Positions 29,701 through 39,696 of a stretch of 64,000 bases of DNA are shown here, piece after piece. The notes beneath the pieces were generated by a model. That model saw only the letters and a list, made by a program, of their open reading frames with translations, did not search any database and was not told where the DNA came from. The translations under genes were made by a program, and so were the position numbers. Position 1 is the stretch's first letter; each line of letters starts with the position of its first letter. Origin of the DNA: Closterium sp. Naga37s-1 (Eukaryota; Streptophyta; Zygnematophyceae; Desmidiales; Closteriaceae); NCBI GenBank assembly GCA_947471745.1, contig CANJKZ010000088.1, positions 1,418,790 through 1,482,789 on the forward strand. Direction: 5' to 3'.

Positions 29701-30197
29701 CTCGCTCGCTTGCCCCCACTTCCTCCCTACCACTCCATGGACTTTGGGGTTCACCAGGTGGCATATCAGCTGCTGTTTGACAAGACTGTGAAGAAGTCTC
29801 TTGGAGACACGGCCAATGTGAAGGGTGATCTGGCTGGAGATGGCCTGTGAGTACACTCTACACTTGTTTTTAGTAACAATTCAGGATATGTTATGATATG
29901 CATGCTTCTCTCAAGATTTGTTTTCTTGAGCCGTTTTGTGAGATTGCATTTTGGTGTGTGTTTTTGTGATTGTGTCTGTGCATTGGCTGCAGTCAATTGG
30001 GAGCCACATTCGTGTTCGATAGAGGTGGCAAGCTGCTTCACGAATTTAGACAAGTGACAGTGGCAGACCATCCGTCTCCAGAAGAGCTTTTGAAGCCTTT
30101 TGGAATTGATTCAAGCGTTCTTAGCGGAGTGACGGAGGCAAGAGGAGTTGAGGAAGGGGACAAGAAGTCTGCCTGTGAAGGAGAGGAGTGCTTGTAA
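26783..30197 (+). CDS. PRXL2-type peroxiredoxin-like (AhpC/TSA, thioredoxin-fold) protein, five exons
   Basis: Exons: 26783-27253 (donor could also be at 27280 or 27307), 27649-27766, 28729-28850, 29758-29846, 29993-30197. Phases match. The core is VVIHFLRRFGCRICRGGAME with a CRIC redox motif, followed by GLDEFVDGGYWKGELYIDDG and QLGATFVFDRGGKLLHEFRQ. These match the PRXL2/FAM213 family, which includes the animal prostamide/prostaglandin F synthase; the substrate here is unknown. The C-terminus ends CEGEECL. Start choice is uncertain. ATG 26783 or 26810 gives a basic leader and a hydrophobic stretch (ALLINCLFWFLL), which could be a signal, anchor or targeting peptide. ATG 27116 would give about 223 residues, typical of the family. 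Exons 2 and 3 and the end of exon 1 have multiple local copies. Confidence 0.88.
27238..27320 (+). repeat. 27-bp triplication of the PRXL2 exon 1 splice donor
   Basis: Three successive copies of TTCTGGGAGTCGCAGGTGAG plus AAATGGC. Each contains a complete CAG|GTGAGA donor. The unit is 27 bp, so use of the second or third donor adds 9 or 18 residues in frame (VRNGFWESQ per unit). Confidence 0.95.
27842..27916 (+). repeat. Partial copy of PRXL2 exon 2
   Basis: It repeats the GGAMEMSRAIPHLHNAGVRV part of exon 2 with a few substitutions and the ATCG|GTGGGT donor. It lacks an acceptor-proximal half, so it adds an extra donor only. Confidence 0.8.
28262..28665 (+). repeat. Three upstream partial copies of PRXL2 exon 3 5' end
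   Basis: Copies of DHLGVxxFVxGGYWKG codons are at about 28285-28345, 28445-28500 and 28575-28655. The third extends to GLYIDDGKR. They precede the real exon 3 (28729-28850). The first includes three tandem ACCATCTGG motifs. Confidence 0.8.
28769..29325 (+). repeat. Four tandem 124-bp copies of PRXL2 exon 3 3' part, each with a donor
   Basis: The block from GGGCTACTGGAAGGGCG through KSISLWQ and its donor CAG|GTGCGTG repeats at an exact 124-bp spacing (CTGTAC at 28785, 28909, 29033 and 29157). The first copy belongs to the real exon. The following three lack an acceptor. Two further short copies of the donor area lie at about 29247 and 29286. Copies differ at only a few bases. Confidence 0.93.
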
Positions 30198-30790
30198 TAA
30201 GCAGTTTTGTAATATATATCGGTAGTGGTTTTAAACATGTGCTCGAATCTATATTGGTGTACCCTCGATCGCTCTAATTGTTCTTCCAACCAGGGTCAGA
30301 GTCGAGTACAAATTTCAACGGCCGAGCCGTGAGTCTGTGACCCCCACCACCCAAGGGTGACGGACAGTCAGTCACGTGACTGGTGGCTGGCCGAAGCGCT
30401 TGATCCAAACTCCCTGGGTTGCCACGCGGCAGTCAGAGCGTGGGAACCACGTATCGTTAATGACACATCAGCACTGTCTATCGACCTCTGCCAGAAAATG
30501 GCTTTGGGAATGCCGGCCACGTGAGTGCACCTCACATGGTTGCACAGCATTGCATCCAACATGAGGGGGAGGACTGCCAAAAAAATGCTTACGAGGAAGC
30601 CACGATTTTGTTCATGGCTGGTCAGAAGGTGATTAGAGGAGACTACAGCGTAATTTGTGTACTTGAAAGCCCGCTTCTCTGCAGGGATTCGCGTTTCGTA
30701 TAACTGGGTTGTTCAAAACCGCGTTCGCTGCTAGCTTCGACATTGCATTTCCACAATCAAGGCCTCCATTCGACCCGTTCAACACTAACC
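30198..30790 (+). promoter_or_regulatory. Upstream region of the alpha/beta-hydrolase gene with two G-box motifs
   Basis: There is no gene in this stretch. CACGTG occurs at 30373-30378, inside the 10-bp palindrome GTCACGTGAC, and again at 30518-30523. In plants such ACGT-core elements bind bZIP and bHLH factors and are common in light-responsive promoters. The sites are about 420 and 270 bp upstream of the ATG. Two six-base motifs in 600 bp could be chance. Confidence 0.3.
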
Positions 30791-33634
30791 ATGGCGTTCG
30801 CGACTCGTGCAACCAGCTGCCAGCTCCGTCTGCCAGCGAATCTTCCTCTATATTCCGGGCCCAAGGTAGGATTCCTGTGAGAATTTATATCCAATATCGC
30901 GTACAGAGCTCTAGCGAAGCTAATTAGGTATATCGCGTCACCTTTCGCCTCTTTTTGCGTCAAGTTGCTGCTGCATTCCAGGCAGGCAATGCCTGACTGC
31001 AATCCCTGCTTTGTTGTACGAGAAAGTGCCACTGTTCCATTATTACCCTTTTTATCTCGACAAGAATTTGCCTCTCCTTGATAAATAAATCAGAAGGCCT
31101 CTCAGCAGCACACTCCTCTCCTCGTCAAGGCCCCTAAAAACAAGAACTGACATCTCCATTCTCTGCTTTCCCGCAACAAAAGCTGACATTTCCGACTCTC
31201 CTCAAGTACGTACACCATTTAAGCATCCTCAATTTTCAGTTACCCCCCATTCCCCCGCATATCCCCAGGCCCCCGCCTCCCTCCGCCTCCCTGTTGTGCG
31301 CGCGGCAGCGGGCGATGCGGAGAGCAGCGGCGCGGAGAAGCCGCGCGCGGGGGAGCCGCAGGGGGAGCGCGCGAAGGGCATCTTCGAGTTCGTGACGGAC
31401 AACCCGTCGAGCCGCTCCGCCATCCAGCTCAAGAACGCGCCCGCCATGGACGGCAACGTCGGCCAGATGATCTCGGTGCGTGCGTGCGACGCTGTGCGAC
31501 GGTGTGCGACACTGAGACGGATTACGTTGATACGAGCGACATCGTGCGACAGATTGTACTGGTCCGCGATGATGAATAGTGTCGCCTGATTGAGCGACGT
31601 TGGCGGCGGGTGAGGAGAGTCGATACGAGGGGTGAGAGCGGGTGAATGGCGCTCGAGTCGGCTCGGAGGTCAGGCTAAGGAACGTGCGTAAGGGACTTGA
31701 CGTGCGCAGCTAGCAGAAACCGAATAGCTTGCGACTCGGACTTAGTCTCCTCCACCTCTCCGACCCCGTTCCCCTGCCGCCCCTCTGCCGCCCCTCTGCC
31801 GCCCCTCTGCCGCCCATCCAGGGCGCTGGAGGCGAGACGGAGGAGGGGCGGGCGGGAGGTTCGGAGGAATACGTTGAGGCGTTTCAGTGGAAGGCTGGGG
31901 TGGGCACATTTGGGTGGGGGGAAGGGTGGGGTGGGCGCATTTGGGTGGGGGGAAACGTGGGGTGGGCGCATTTGGGTGGGGGGAAGGGTGGGGTGGGCGC
32001 ATTTGGGTGGGGTGAAACGTGGGGTGGGCGCATTTGGGTGGGAGGAAACGTGGGGTGGGCGCATTGGGGGGAAGGGATCTCATACGTGGGGAGAAGGGTT
32101 CAGAGGAGAAGTAGGAGGCGACGGGGTTTCTCAGAGAACACTAGAGTGACTTGTCGTGGTGGCTCACAGGAGACAGCACTCCAGTGAAAGGGCACGGTGG
32201 GGTAGAGGGGAACGGGCGCGAGACAGGGCGCGAAAGAAACGGGAAGGGCTCGGGGATGGCTAATCGGGAAGGGTTCCATCTGATCCATAACGGGGATGGA
32301 GCTCAGATGGATGTTCCGCTTTGTGCGGGCGTGAAGGCATGAGGCATGAATATGTGGCTCCACTTTCTCCATGCATCCCCTCGCCTCGCCTCTTCTCGTT
32401 CCTTGACACGCTCTGTGCACATTCACCATATCACCAGCCCTTGGCATCTCTACCCCATCCCATTCCTTGCCTTCTGTCATCTCTCTCCGCCATGCCCGCG
32501 CCCCTCACTCGGCCCATGCCCTCACCCGTCCCCATCCCATGCCCTTCGCCCTTCCCCATGCGGCTGTGCGAGCAGGCGATAGAGGACAAGGGCAAGGACA
32601 TGGGGTCGTACTTGCTCTCGGGCGAGTTCCAATACTTCGTCCGTCAAATAGGTGTGTGCGCCCTTTGGCTTACCTTGTTAGGCAAATAGGTGCGCCCTTC
32701 GCTTGTTCGCCCACCCTCATTCTCCTCTCCCTTGTATGGAATGTAACCATTCTGAGGAGCTCCAATGTAACCAAATACATCGGAATGTAACCATATAACT
32801 GTACGTGGAGGGAGCACCAGCGTAACCAATGAGTTGTAACTGAACAGCTGACCCCCTTCTCCCCTCCTCCCTGCATGTGTATGCATCGATCCTCTGGTGA
32901 TGTACTTGCAAGAACCACTTGGGAAACAAAAAAAAAAAGGTGATTCAGTTGTAGCTGTTGGTGTACGTGAGTCGAGTTTTGAGTCGACTCAAAACTCGAC
33001 TCACTACATTAGGAGAAGAGTGAAATACTTGAAGGATAATTTTCAAAGGTGATTCAGTTGTAGCTGTTGGTGTACGTGAAATACTCGCACTGTTCCAGTG
33101 CAGTGTCAAAATCCTCGACCGCCTTCACTTCACCCTTCTCCCCTCCACCCCATTTCCCTCTGTTCATATCAGGTGAGGCGAAAGACCCTCTGGTGGTGTA
33201 CCTGCACGGCGCACCAGCCCAGTGTGTGTAGAGTGCAATGGAATCCTCCACCCCTTTTCCCCACTCCCTTTCACACTCATCACCTCCTCTCACATCAGGC
33301 AATGCGAAAGACCCTCTGGTGGTGTACCTGCACGGCGCTCCGGCACAGTCGTGGGGCTTCCGAGAAGTGATGCAGCAGGTGAGAGGTCGTGTATGGATAG
33401 ATGCGTGAAAGCATGCGCTTGTTTGCTCACTCAAAGACACATCAGGCAACGCGAGCGATCCTCTGGCGGTGTACCTGCACGGCGCACCAGCACAGTCGTG
33501 GGGCTTCCGAGAAGTGATGCAGCAGGTGAGTGGCGGTGCTGCATGCAAGCATGCAAGCATGCATGCGCATGTGTACTCATTCAGCACATGGGAAGACGGG
33601 TACACACACAGACGCATGCACGCATGCACATGCG

Positions 33635-33671
<37 letters not shown>

Positions 33672-36600
33672 GCGCACGCACACACACACGCACACGCACA
33701 CACACGCACACACACACACACAGGGTGCATCTTGTCCCATTCGCCAATGCTGGCAACTAGAACCTTAAAATGGCGAAGCACAAACATCAGCAAACCCTTT
33801 TTCCTCCACTCCCTCCTACCTCCACCCGTCCCCTGCCTCATCCGGCATGGTACCATGGGCAATTGATGGAGAAGGGCTACGTGCAAGAACTACCCCTTGG
33901 CCCTTAACCCATTCCCTTGGTCGTTGCCGTGGGGCTATATATATGCATATAAACGCCAAAAAGAACTCAAATTTGCAACACGGCCAATGGGCAGAGTAGG
34001 GCTACATGCAAGAACTAACCATTGGCCTTTCCTGCACTCCCTTGGTCGTTGTTATGGCTGGGCGGGGCAGATGGCGGAGAAGGGCTACAGAGGCATTGCG
34101 CCCGACTGGCTGGGGCTGCTTTTGAGTCGACTAAAATCAACCAACCATTGGCCTTTCCCCCACTCCCTTCCCGTCCGTGATGGCACCCTGGAGCAGATGG
34201 CGGAGAAGGGCTACAGAGGCATTGCGCCCGACTGGGCTGCAGAAGGGCTACCAGCCACAACCAACCATTGGCCTTTTCCCCACTCCCTTCCCGTCCGTTA
34301 TGCCTGCACGGAGCAGATGGCGGAGAAGGGCTACAGAGGCATTGCGCCCGACTGGCTGGGGTTCGGGTTCTCAGAGAAGCCCCAACCCGGATACTACTTC
34401 GCTTACACTGGTGAGAGCGGAGGGGGGTAGAGAGGGCGTGGTGGGAGTGGGGGATGAAGGCGGTGTGGGTGGGGTGCTGGTGAGCCTCCTGTGGGCTTCG
34501 GCTTCTCAGAGAAGCCTCAGCCAGGGTACTACTTTGCTTACACCGGTGAGAGGGGAGTGGGGGGGGTGTGATTGTGGTTCGGGTGGTGGGGGTGATGAGG
34601 GCATGAGGGGGATTGGGTGACTGGCTGGGGTTCGGGTTCTCTGAGAAGCCCCAGCCAGGGTGCTACTTCGCTTACACTGCTGAGAGCGGAGTGAGGGGGG
34701 TAGGGAGGGCGTGGTGGGAGTGGGGGATGAAGGCAGTGTGGGTGGGGTGCTGGTGAGCCTCCTGTGGGCTTCGGGTTCTCTGAGAAGCCCCAGCGAGCGA
34801 GGGTACTACTTTGCTTACAGAGCACGCGTGCCACCAAGAGCTGGACCACCTGATGGCGACTCTCAATGTTACTCCGCCTTTCATGCATCTGTGCATTAAT
34901 CCCGGTCCTCTCCGCCTCCCCCACCCTTCCATCCATGCAGAGGACGTGTACCACCAAGAGCTGGACTGCCTGTTGCCGCCATGCATGTGACTCAACCCCT
35001 GCATTGAACCTCGCCCCTTGCGCCTCCTTCTCTCTCTCCTCTCCCCCCCCATCCATGCAGAGGACGTATACCACCAAGATCTGGACCGCCTCTTGCCGCC
35101 TTGCATGTGACCAGCATTGACCGCCATCCCCCTCTGCCTCTCTCTCCTCCCTGCCCATCAATGCAGAGGACGCGTACCACCAAGAGCTGGACCGCCTGTT
35201 GTCTTTTGACTCCACTTCACCAGTCGTTTGAACAGTCACCAGTTGAATCAAAAGTGCTCGGTGCCTCTCTCCTCCCTCCCATCCATGCAGAGGACGTATA
35301 CCACCAAGAGCTCGACCGCCTCTTGGAGACTCTCAACGTCACTCAGCCTTTCTACCTTGTCGTTCATGTGAGTGAATGATTTCCATAACAAGCCGTCTCT
35401 CAGCTCAAGCCTTGTGCACCCTGTGCTGCATGCGAGTGCCTTCGTCGCCGTATAACGAGTTACAATAAACCTCATTACAGTGAGCGCAAATGAATTCGCC
35501 TTCTTGCGAGCCGTATTCAACCACATTGTATTGCGAAGAGTAGGTTTTAACCCAATAACAAAATCTCTCCCAATCGTCTCCCTATTCGCTCTCCCCATCC
35601 CTGCCGTGGTGCATGCAGGGCTACCTGGTGGGCAGCTACGGGCTCACATGGGCGCTCAACAACGCCAGTCGCCTCAAGGGCCTCGCCATCCTCAACACAC
35701 CGCTCTCCGCCTCCTCGCCCCTGCCCCAGATCTTCCAGCAACTCAGGTGCTCCCAACAGACAGACCAGGTGGGTTCAGGTGCTCACAAACAGACAGCTCA
35801 GGTTAGTTCAGGGGCTCTCAACAGGCCAAGTAAGCTCAGGTGTTTTTCACAAGAGTTAGTAAGGTTGCGTTGCAGCCGTTTTTTCACACGCCACAGAACA
35901 ACGCTCCACCTGGTGCAGATCCCTCCCGCACCTTGAGTTGAGTATGCCCCATCCTACCCGCACCCTGAATGTCTCACCTCTCTTCCCCCCTCTCCCTCTC
36001 CTGTCTCCCCCAGACGAGTTCCAGTGCCAGAACGCCGTGCTGGCAGAGTGCTTCATTGAGTTTTGAGTTGACTAGCAAGTCGCATCTCCTCTCCCTCCCC
36101 CTCTCACCTCGTCTCCCAGACTGCCCTTCGTGGCGGGTTCCAGTGCCACAACGCCGCGCTGGGTGTTTCTGAGACGTCTAAAAAACACCCTCGTCTCAAG
36201 TTCCAGTGCCGGAACGCCGTGCAGCCGTGCTGATTTGCCAACCTCCTCACAAGTTGCCATCCGTCCCTCCCCCGTTCTCTCTCTCCGCCTTTACCCCCCA
36301 GACTGCCCTTCGTGGGCGAGTTCCAGTGTCAGAACGCCGTGCTGGCAGGGTGCTTCATTGGCAGTGGCGAGTGGACTCAAAGGCACCTCTCACTCTACCT
36401 CTCCCATTTCTCTCCCTCTTATCCCCCCAGACTGCCCTTCGTGGGCGAGTTCCAGTGTCAGAACGCCGTGCTGGCAGAGCGCTTCATTGAGAAGGGCAGC
36501 CCGTGAGTGCTCTGAGTGCTGCGTGGGAGGGCGCAGGGTGGGAGGGCGAGTGCTGAGGGCAGCCCGTGAGTGCTGAGGGCGCATGGTGGGAGGGTGGGTG

Positions 36601-39600
36601 GAGGGTGGGAGCGTGCCTAGGGTGGGTTGTGAGTGGGGAGAGTATCAGAGTATCAGAGTGGCAGAGTGGCAGGGAAGGCTGTGGATGAATGCTGCAACCA
36701 TCCGTCCATCCATCCATCCATCCATCCATCCATCCATCCATCCATCCATCCATCCATCCATCCATCCATCCATCCATCCATCCATCCATCCATCCATCCA
36801 TCCATCCATCCATCCATCCATCCATCCATCCACCCACCCACCCTCTCCTCTTCAGCTAATCCATGCAACGCTGGTTTGTTGCCTCGTTTGAATGCTACTT
36901 CTTCCTAAACACGTTCTCATCATTGTGCCCCTCTGCGTGTGATGAGTCAAGTTTTGAGTCGACTCAAAACTGGACTCGACTCAAAACTCGACTCAAAACT
37001 CGACTCAAAACTCGACTCAAAACACGTGCTCATCATTGTGCCCCTCTGTTCCCATCCCTCTTCAGCCCACCCCTGCCTCCCATCCCCTGCAGCTACTCCC
37101 TGGAGCTGGACAATGCAGACGCGTACCGCCTGCCGTACCTCGACAGTGAGAGCCACTCTCCTCACTGTGCCTCTCCCGTTCCTCAATCGTTGTGCGTAAC
37201 CCACCCCTCCCCCCTCCCCCCCCATGCAGCTACTCCCTGGAATTGGACAATGCAGACGTGTACCGCCTGCCGTACCTCGACAGTGGAGAGCCTGGATTCT
37301 GTAAGCCATGCCCCAGCCACATGCCATATGTCATGCCCGAAGCACATGCCATATGTCATGCCCCAAGCACATGCCATATGCCATGCCCCAAGAACATGCC
37401 ATGTGTCATGCCCCAAGCACATGCCATATGCCATCCCCCAAGCACATGCCACATGTCATTCCCCAAGCACATGCCATATACCATGCCCCAAGCACATGCC
37501 ATGTGTCATGCCCCAAGCACATGCCATATGTCATGCCCCAAGCACATGCCATATGCCATGCCCCAAGCACATGCCATGTGTCATGCCCCAAGCACATGCC
37601 ATATGTCATGCCCAAGCACATGCCATATGTCATTCCCCAAGCACATGCCGCATACCATGCCCCAAGCACATGCCATATGGCATGGCATAAGCACATGCCA
37701 TGAGTCATGCCCCACCCACATGCCATATGCCAAGCCCCACCCACATGCCATATGCCAAGCCCAACCCATTCATCTCAGTCACCTGGAAGCAGCATACAAG
37801 GCCAGCCCCCAAGCAGGCTTCTTCCCCTCACACCACGCCTCTTGTGCCTTCCGTCTCCCGCCCCCCTCGCCTGCCACCCCCCCCCCCCCCCTCGCCTGCC
37901 ACCCACCCCCCCCCCCCCCACTCCTCTCCCCTGCCCCCCTCGCCCTGCTACCTCCAGCCCTGTTGGAGACGGCCCGCAAGGCCAACCCCAAGCAGCTGGG
38001 GGAGAGGATCCAAAACACGCTCTCCGCCTCTAGGTACGTCTTCTCTCCTCTCCTCTCCTCTCCTCTCCTCTCCTCTCCTCTCCTCTCCTCTCCTCTCCTC
38101 TCCTCTCCTCTCCTCTCCTCTCCTCTTTTCTCCTGTTCTGTCCTTTCCTCACCTTTCCCTTCTCCTATCCTCTCCTCTCCTTTCGGCTCCTCCCTTCTCC
38201 TCTCTGCTCCGCTTTTCTCCCCTCCTTTCTTCTCCTCTTGTCTCTCATCCTGCCTCTCACCCTAGAATATCCACCTCCATACACCTCCCTGTCATCCCTA
38301 CCACCGCACTGCACCTCACTGCACAGCTGGACGGTGCCAACAGTGATCGCGTGGGGCAAGGACGACCCATACATCCCCATCACGGAGGCTCAGGCCATCG
38401 CCAAGGCCAACTCTTCATCAGTCACTCTTCGGGTGCTGGAGGGCGCTGGGCACACGCCGCAGGAGGATTGGTGAGCCGGTTTGGGGGCAGGGTGTTACAG
38501 AGTAGAGGGATGGAGGGGTGGAGTGGTGGAGAGAGGGGGGGCAAGGGCGATCCATACATCCCTATTACAGAAGCTCAGGCCATTGCCAAGGCCAACAGCG
38601 CTGCTGTCACTCTCCGGGTGCTGGAGGGCGCGGGGCACACACCGCAGGAGGACTGGTGAGCTGGCTGCGTGGTAGAGGGGTGGAAGGGGGGCGGGGTATA
38701 TGCATAGGCGGTGTCCTTTCAGGGTGCTGGAGGGCACTGGGCACACGCCCCAGGAGGACTGGTGAGCTTGCAGGGAGGAGGAGGGGAAGTAGAGCGCTAC
38801 AGGGGTGGGGGATGGAGCGGTTGAGGGGTATAGGGGTAGAATAGTAGATGGATGTGCTTTTGAGGGCACAAGGCAAAGACCGCACGAGGACTGATGAGCT
38901 GGACATGTGCGGGGGGGAGCGTTGGGGGGTAGGCAGTAGGAGTGGTAGGGCGGTACATGGATGTTCATTTGAGTCGCCACAGTGGCTGCTCGACACACGT
39001 CTCAGGAGGACTGGTGAGTCAGGGGAGCGGTAGAGGGAAGTGGTGTGGGCAGGGACGATCCCCACTTTTGGGGCGCCTCAAAAATTGGCTGGGAACTAGA
39101 AGGGAGCCAGAAGGGCAGGTAGAAAGGGGGAAGAGGGATGGGGTGTGGGCAGGGACGACACCTGCACGCCCATCATGGTTTGTAGCAAACCTATCCCGTA
39201 CGGCTCAGGCTGTAGCGCACCCACCCCCTGCAGCTCATGACGTGGTTAGGCCAGTGTGGGTGGGTGCTATCGCTGAGGGTGCTGCCAGCAGCTGGGCATG
39301 CACCTCTTCAGAAGGAGGCTCAGTGTGGCTTTGTGAACGCTGCTTGAGAATTCTCAGGTGGGTATGCAGTGTGGTGGGCTGTGGTAGTGTGGCTTAGTGG
39401 AAGCTGTTTGAGAATTCTCAGGTGCTGTGCAGATTCTGACCAGCAGATAGAAGCGTGGACAGGATGTGCATACATTTAGAGGAACACATTACGGTACGTT
39501 GGAGACATTCAGCTTACCTTCCCTTGTTATACTGTGCGTTCCACTCCTTTGATACTGACACATGCAGGTCGGAGAAAGTGGTGGATAGCCTTCGTGTCTC

Positions 39601-39610
39601 CTTCAACTGA
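30791..39610 (+). CDS. Chloroplast-type alpha/beta-hydrolase fold protein, twelve exons
   Basis: Exons: 30791-30865, 31269-31475, 32576-32651, then 33446-33525 (or 33299-33378), 34317-34410, 35291-35367, 35619-35746, 36431-36502, 37230-37300, 37958-38033, 38327-38470, 39568-39610. All are GT-AG and phases close, giving 380 residues. The first 35-40 residues are Ser/Ala/Arg-rich and acid-poor, ending VRAAAGD, as in a plastid transit peptide. The fold is recognised by [17 protein letters not shown] (oxyanion region), [32 protein letters not shown] at the nucleophile elbow, [10 protein letters not shown] (acid loop) and [11 protein letters not shown] (catalytic His). It matches a plant family of plastid alpha/beta-hydrolases of unknown substrate. 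The elbow reads Gly-Tyr-Leu-Val-Gly with Leu at the nucleophile position, so hydrolysis is doubtful. Most exons from 3 to 11 have partial copies in adjacent introns. Confidence 0.88.
31905..32075 (+). repeat. 31-bp minisatellite in hydrolase intron 2
   Basis: About five units built on CGCATTTGGGTGGGG, spaced 31 bp (for example at 31936 and 31967). G-rich on the plus strand. Confidence 0.85.
32936..33079. repeat. 36-bp perfect palindrome insert between identical 35-bp duplications
   Basis: The direct repeats 32936-32970 and 33045-33079 are identical. The 74-bp insert starts with a perfect palindrome centred on TTTTGAGTC|GACTCAAAA. With the flanking TGA/TCA it extends to 36 bp (32968-33003). 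The remaining 40 bp of the insert is unique here. Confidence 0.92.
33168..33530 (+). repeat. Three copies of hydrolase exon 4; two are complete alternative exons
   Basis: A truncated copy starts near 33172. Complete 80-bp copies are 33299-33378 and 33446-33525. Both complete copies have acceptors (ATCAG|GC), donors (CAGCAG|GTGAG) and the same phase. Their products differ at two residues (NAKDPLVV versus NASDPLAV). Since 80 is not a multiple of three, including both would break the frame. Confidence 0.9.
33602..33722. repeat. CA/TG microsatellite
   Basis: About 120 bp of (CA)n with CG and GC interruptions in hydrolase intron 4. It gives spurious His/Thr-rich frames. Confidence 0.97.
34019..34840 (+). 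repeat. Repeated pieces of hydrolase exon 5
   Basis: The acceptor plus [13 protein letters not shown] codons occur at about 34070-34115, 34199-34235 and 34317-34361. Each is preceded by the same CCATTGGCCTTTCC intron sequence, so whole 100-120-bp blocks were copied. The first block ends at the palindrome TTTTGAGTCGACTAAAA (34120-34136). Downstream, the [14 protein letters not shown] half recurs near 34500-34545, 34630-34680 and 34765-34820, mostly with donors. Confidence 0.83.
34870..35300 (+). repeat. Partial copies of hydrolase exon 6
   Basis: ATGCAG plus EDVYHQELD-like codons occur at 34935, 35056, 35162 and 35285 (the real exon begins at 35291). Steps are 106-123 bp. Between the third and fourth lies 35203-35254, bounded by CTTTTGA and TCAAAAG, a decayed and spread-out version of the palindrome. 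Confidence 0.82.
36013..36502 (+). repeat. Five copies of hydrolase exon 8 with palindrome remnants between them
   Basis: Copies of the [10 protein letters not shown] coding segment are at 36013-36060, 36118-36162, 36199-36232, 36298-36360 and 36431-36502 (the real, complete exon). The separators begin with TTTTGAGTTGACTAGCAAGTC (36061), GTGTTTCTGAGACGTCT (36163) and GAGTGGACTCAAAGG (36369), three decayed forms of the palindrome family. Three copies keep a CCCAGACTGCCC acceptor. Confidence 0.85.
36699..36842. repeat. CATC/GATG tetranucleotide microsatellite
   Basis: About 34 units of CATC on the plus strand in hydrolase intron 8. It reads open in several frames without coding meaning. Confidence 0.98.
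36907..37048. repeat. Palindrome cluster between 29-bp direct duplications
   Basis: Duplications 36907-36935 and 37020-37048 differ at one base. The 84-bp insert (36936-37019) contains TTTTGAGTCGACTCAAAA followed by four further ACTCGACTCAAAA units. Confidence 0.9.
37088..37152 (+). repeat. Partial copy of hydrolase exon 9
   Basis: It repeats the acceptor and [18 protein letters not shown] codons of exon 9 (37230-37300), about 140 bp upstream. It lacks the EPGF codons and the GTAAGCC donor. Confidence 0.85.
37305..37765. repeat. 25-bp minisatellite in hydrolase intron 9
   Basis: About 18 units built on ATGCCCCAAGCACATGCCAT with small variants. The unit contains GCACATGC-type short palindromes. 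It starts within a few bases of the exon 9 donor. Confidence 0.93.
38035..38135. repeat. TCTCC pentanucleotide microsatellite
   Basis: About 18 units of TCTCC immediately after the hydrolase exon 10 donor, then degenerating to about 38230. Confidence 0.95.
38535..39020 (+). repeat. Partial copies of hydrolase exon 11 3' end
   Basis: [20 protein letters not shown] to PQEDW plus the TG|GTGAGC donor recurs at about 38545-38657. Shorter pieces ending in GGAGGACTGGTGAG lie near 38722-38765 and 38985-39017, and a degraded one near 38865. The functional exon is 38327-38470. The extra copies lack acceptors. Confidence 0.8.
39032..39158. repeat. Palindrome between 27-bp duplications
   Basis: TTTTGGGGCGCCTCAAAAA (39065-39083) sits between AGAGGGAAGTGGTGTGGGCA-like copies at 39032-39058 and 39132-39158, in hydrolase intron 11. 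Confidence 0.75.
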
Positions 39611-39696
39611 GCTGGACAAGGAGTCGTCAAAAGAATGCTATCCTTCTGTCCCTGTCACACATGGCTTTATAACGGATGTCTTAGATTATTACGGTA

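Noticed and set aside
33600-33900. His/Thr-rich and Cys/Val-rich frames
   Set aside because: They arise from the CA/TG microsatellite.
36645-36891. Trp-Met-Asp-Gly and His-Pro-Ser-Ile repeat proteins
   Set aside because: They arise from the CATC microsatellite.
37192-38265. Cys/His/Met-rich 357-codon frame resembling a metal-binding protein
   Set aside because: It is the 25-bp intronic minisatellite plus a TCTCC tract, read across hydrolase exons 9 and 10.
16845-39158. Palindromes as ordinary MITEs
   Set aside because: They are only 18-36 bp, lack a separate internal sequence, and have 27-70-bp flanking duplications, unlike the 2-10 bp expected of DNA-transposon derivatives.
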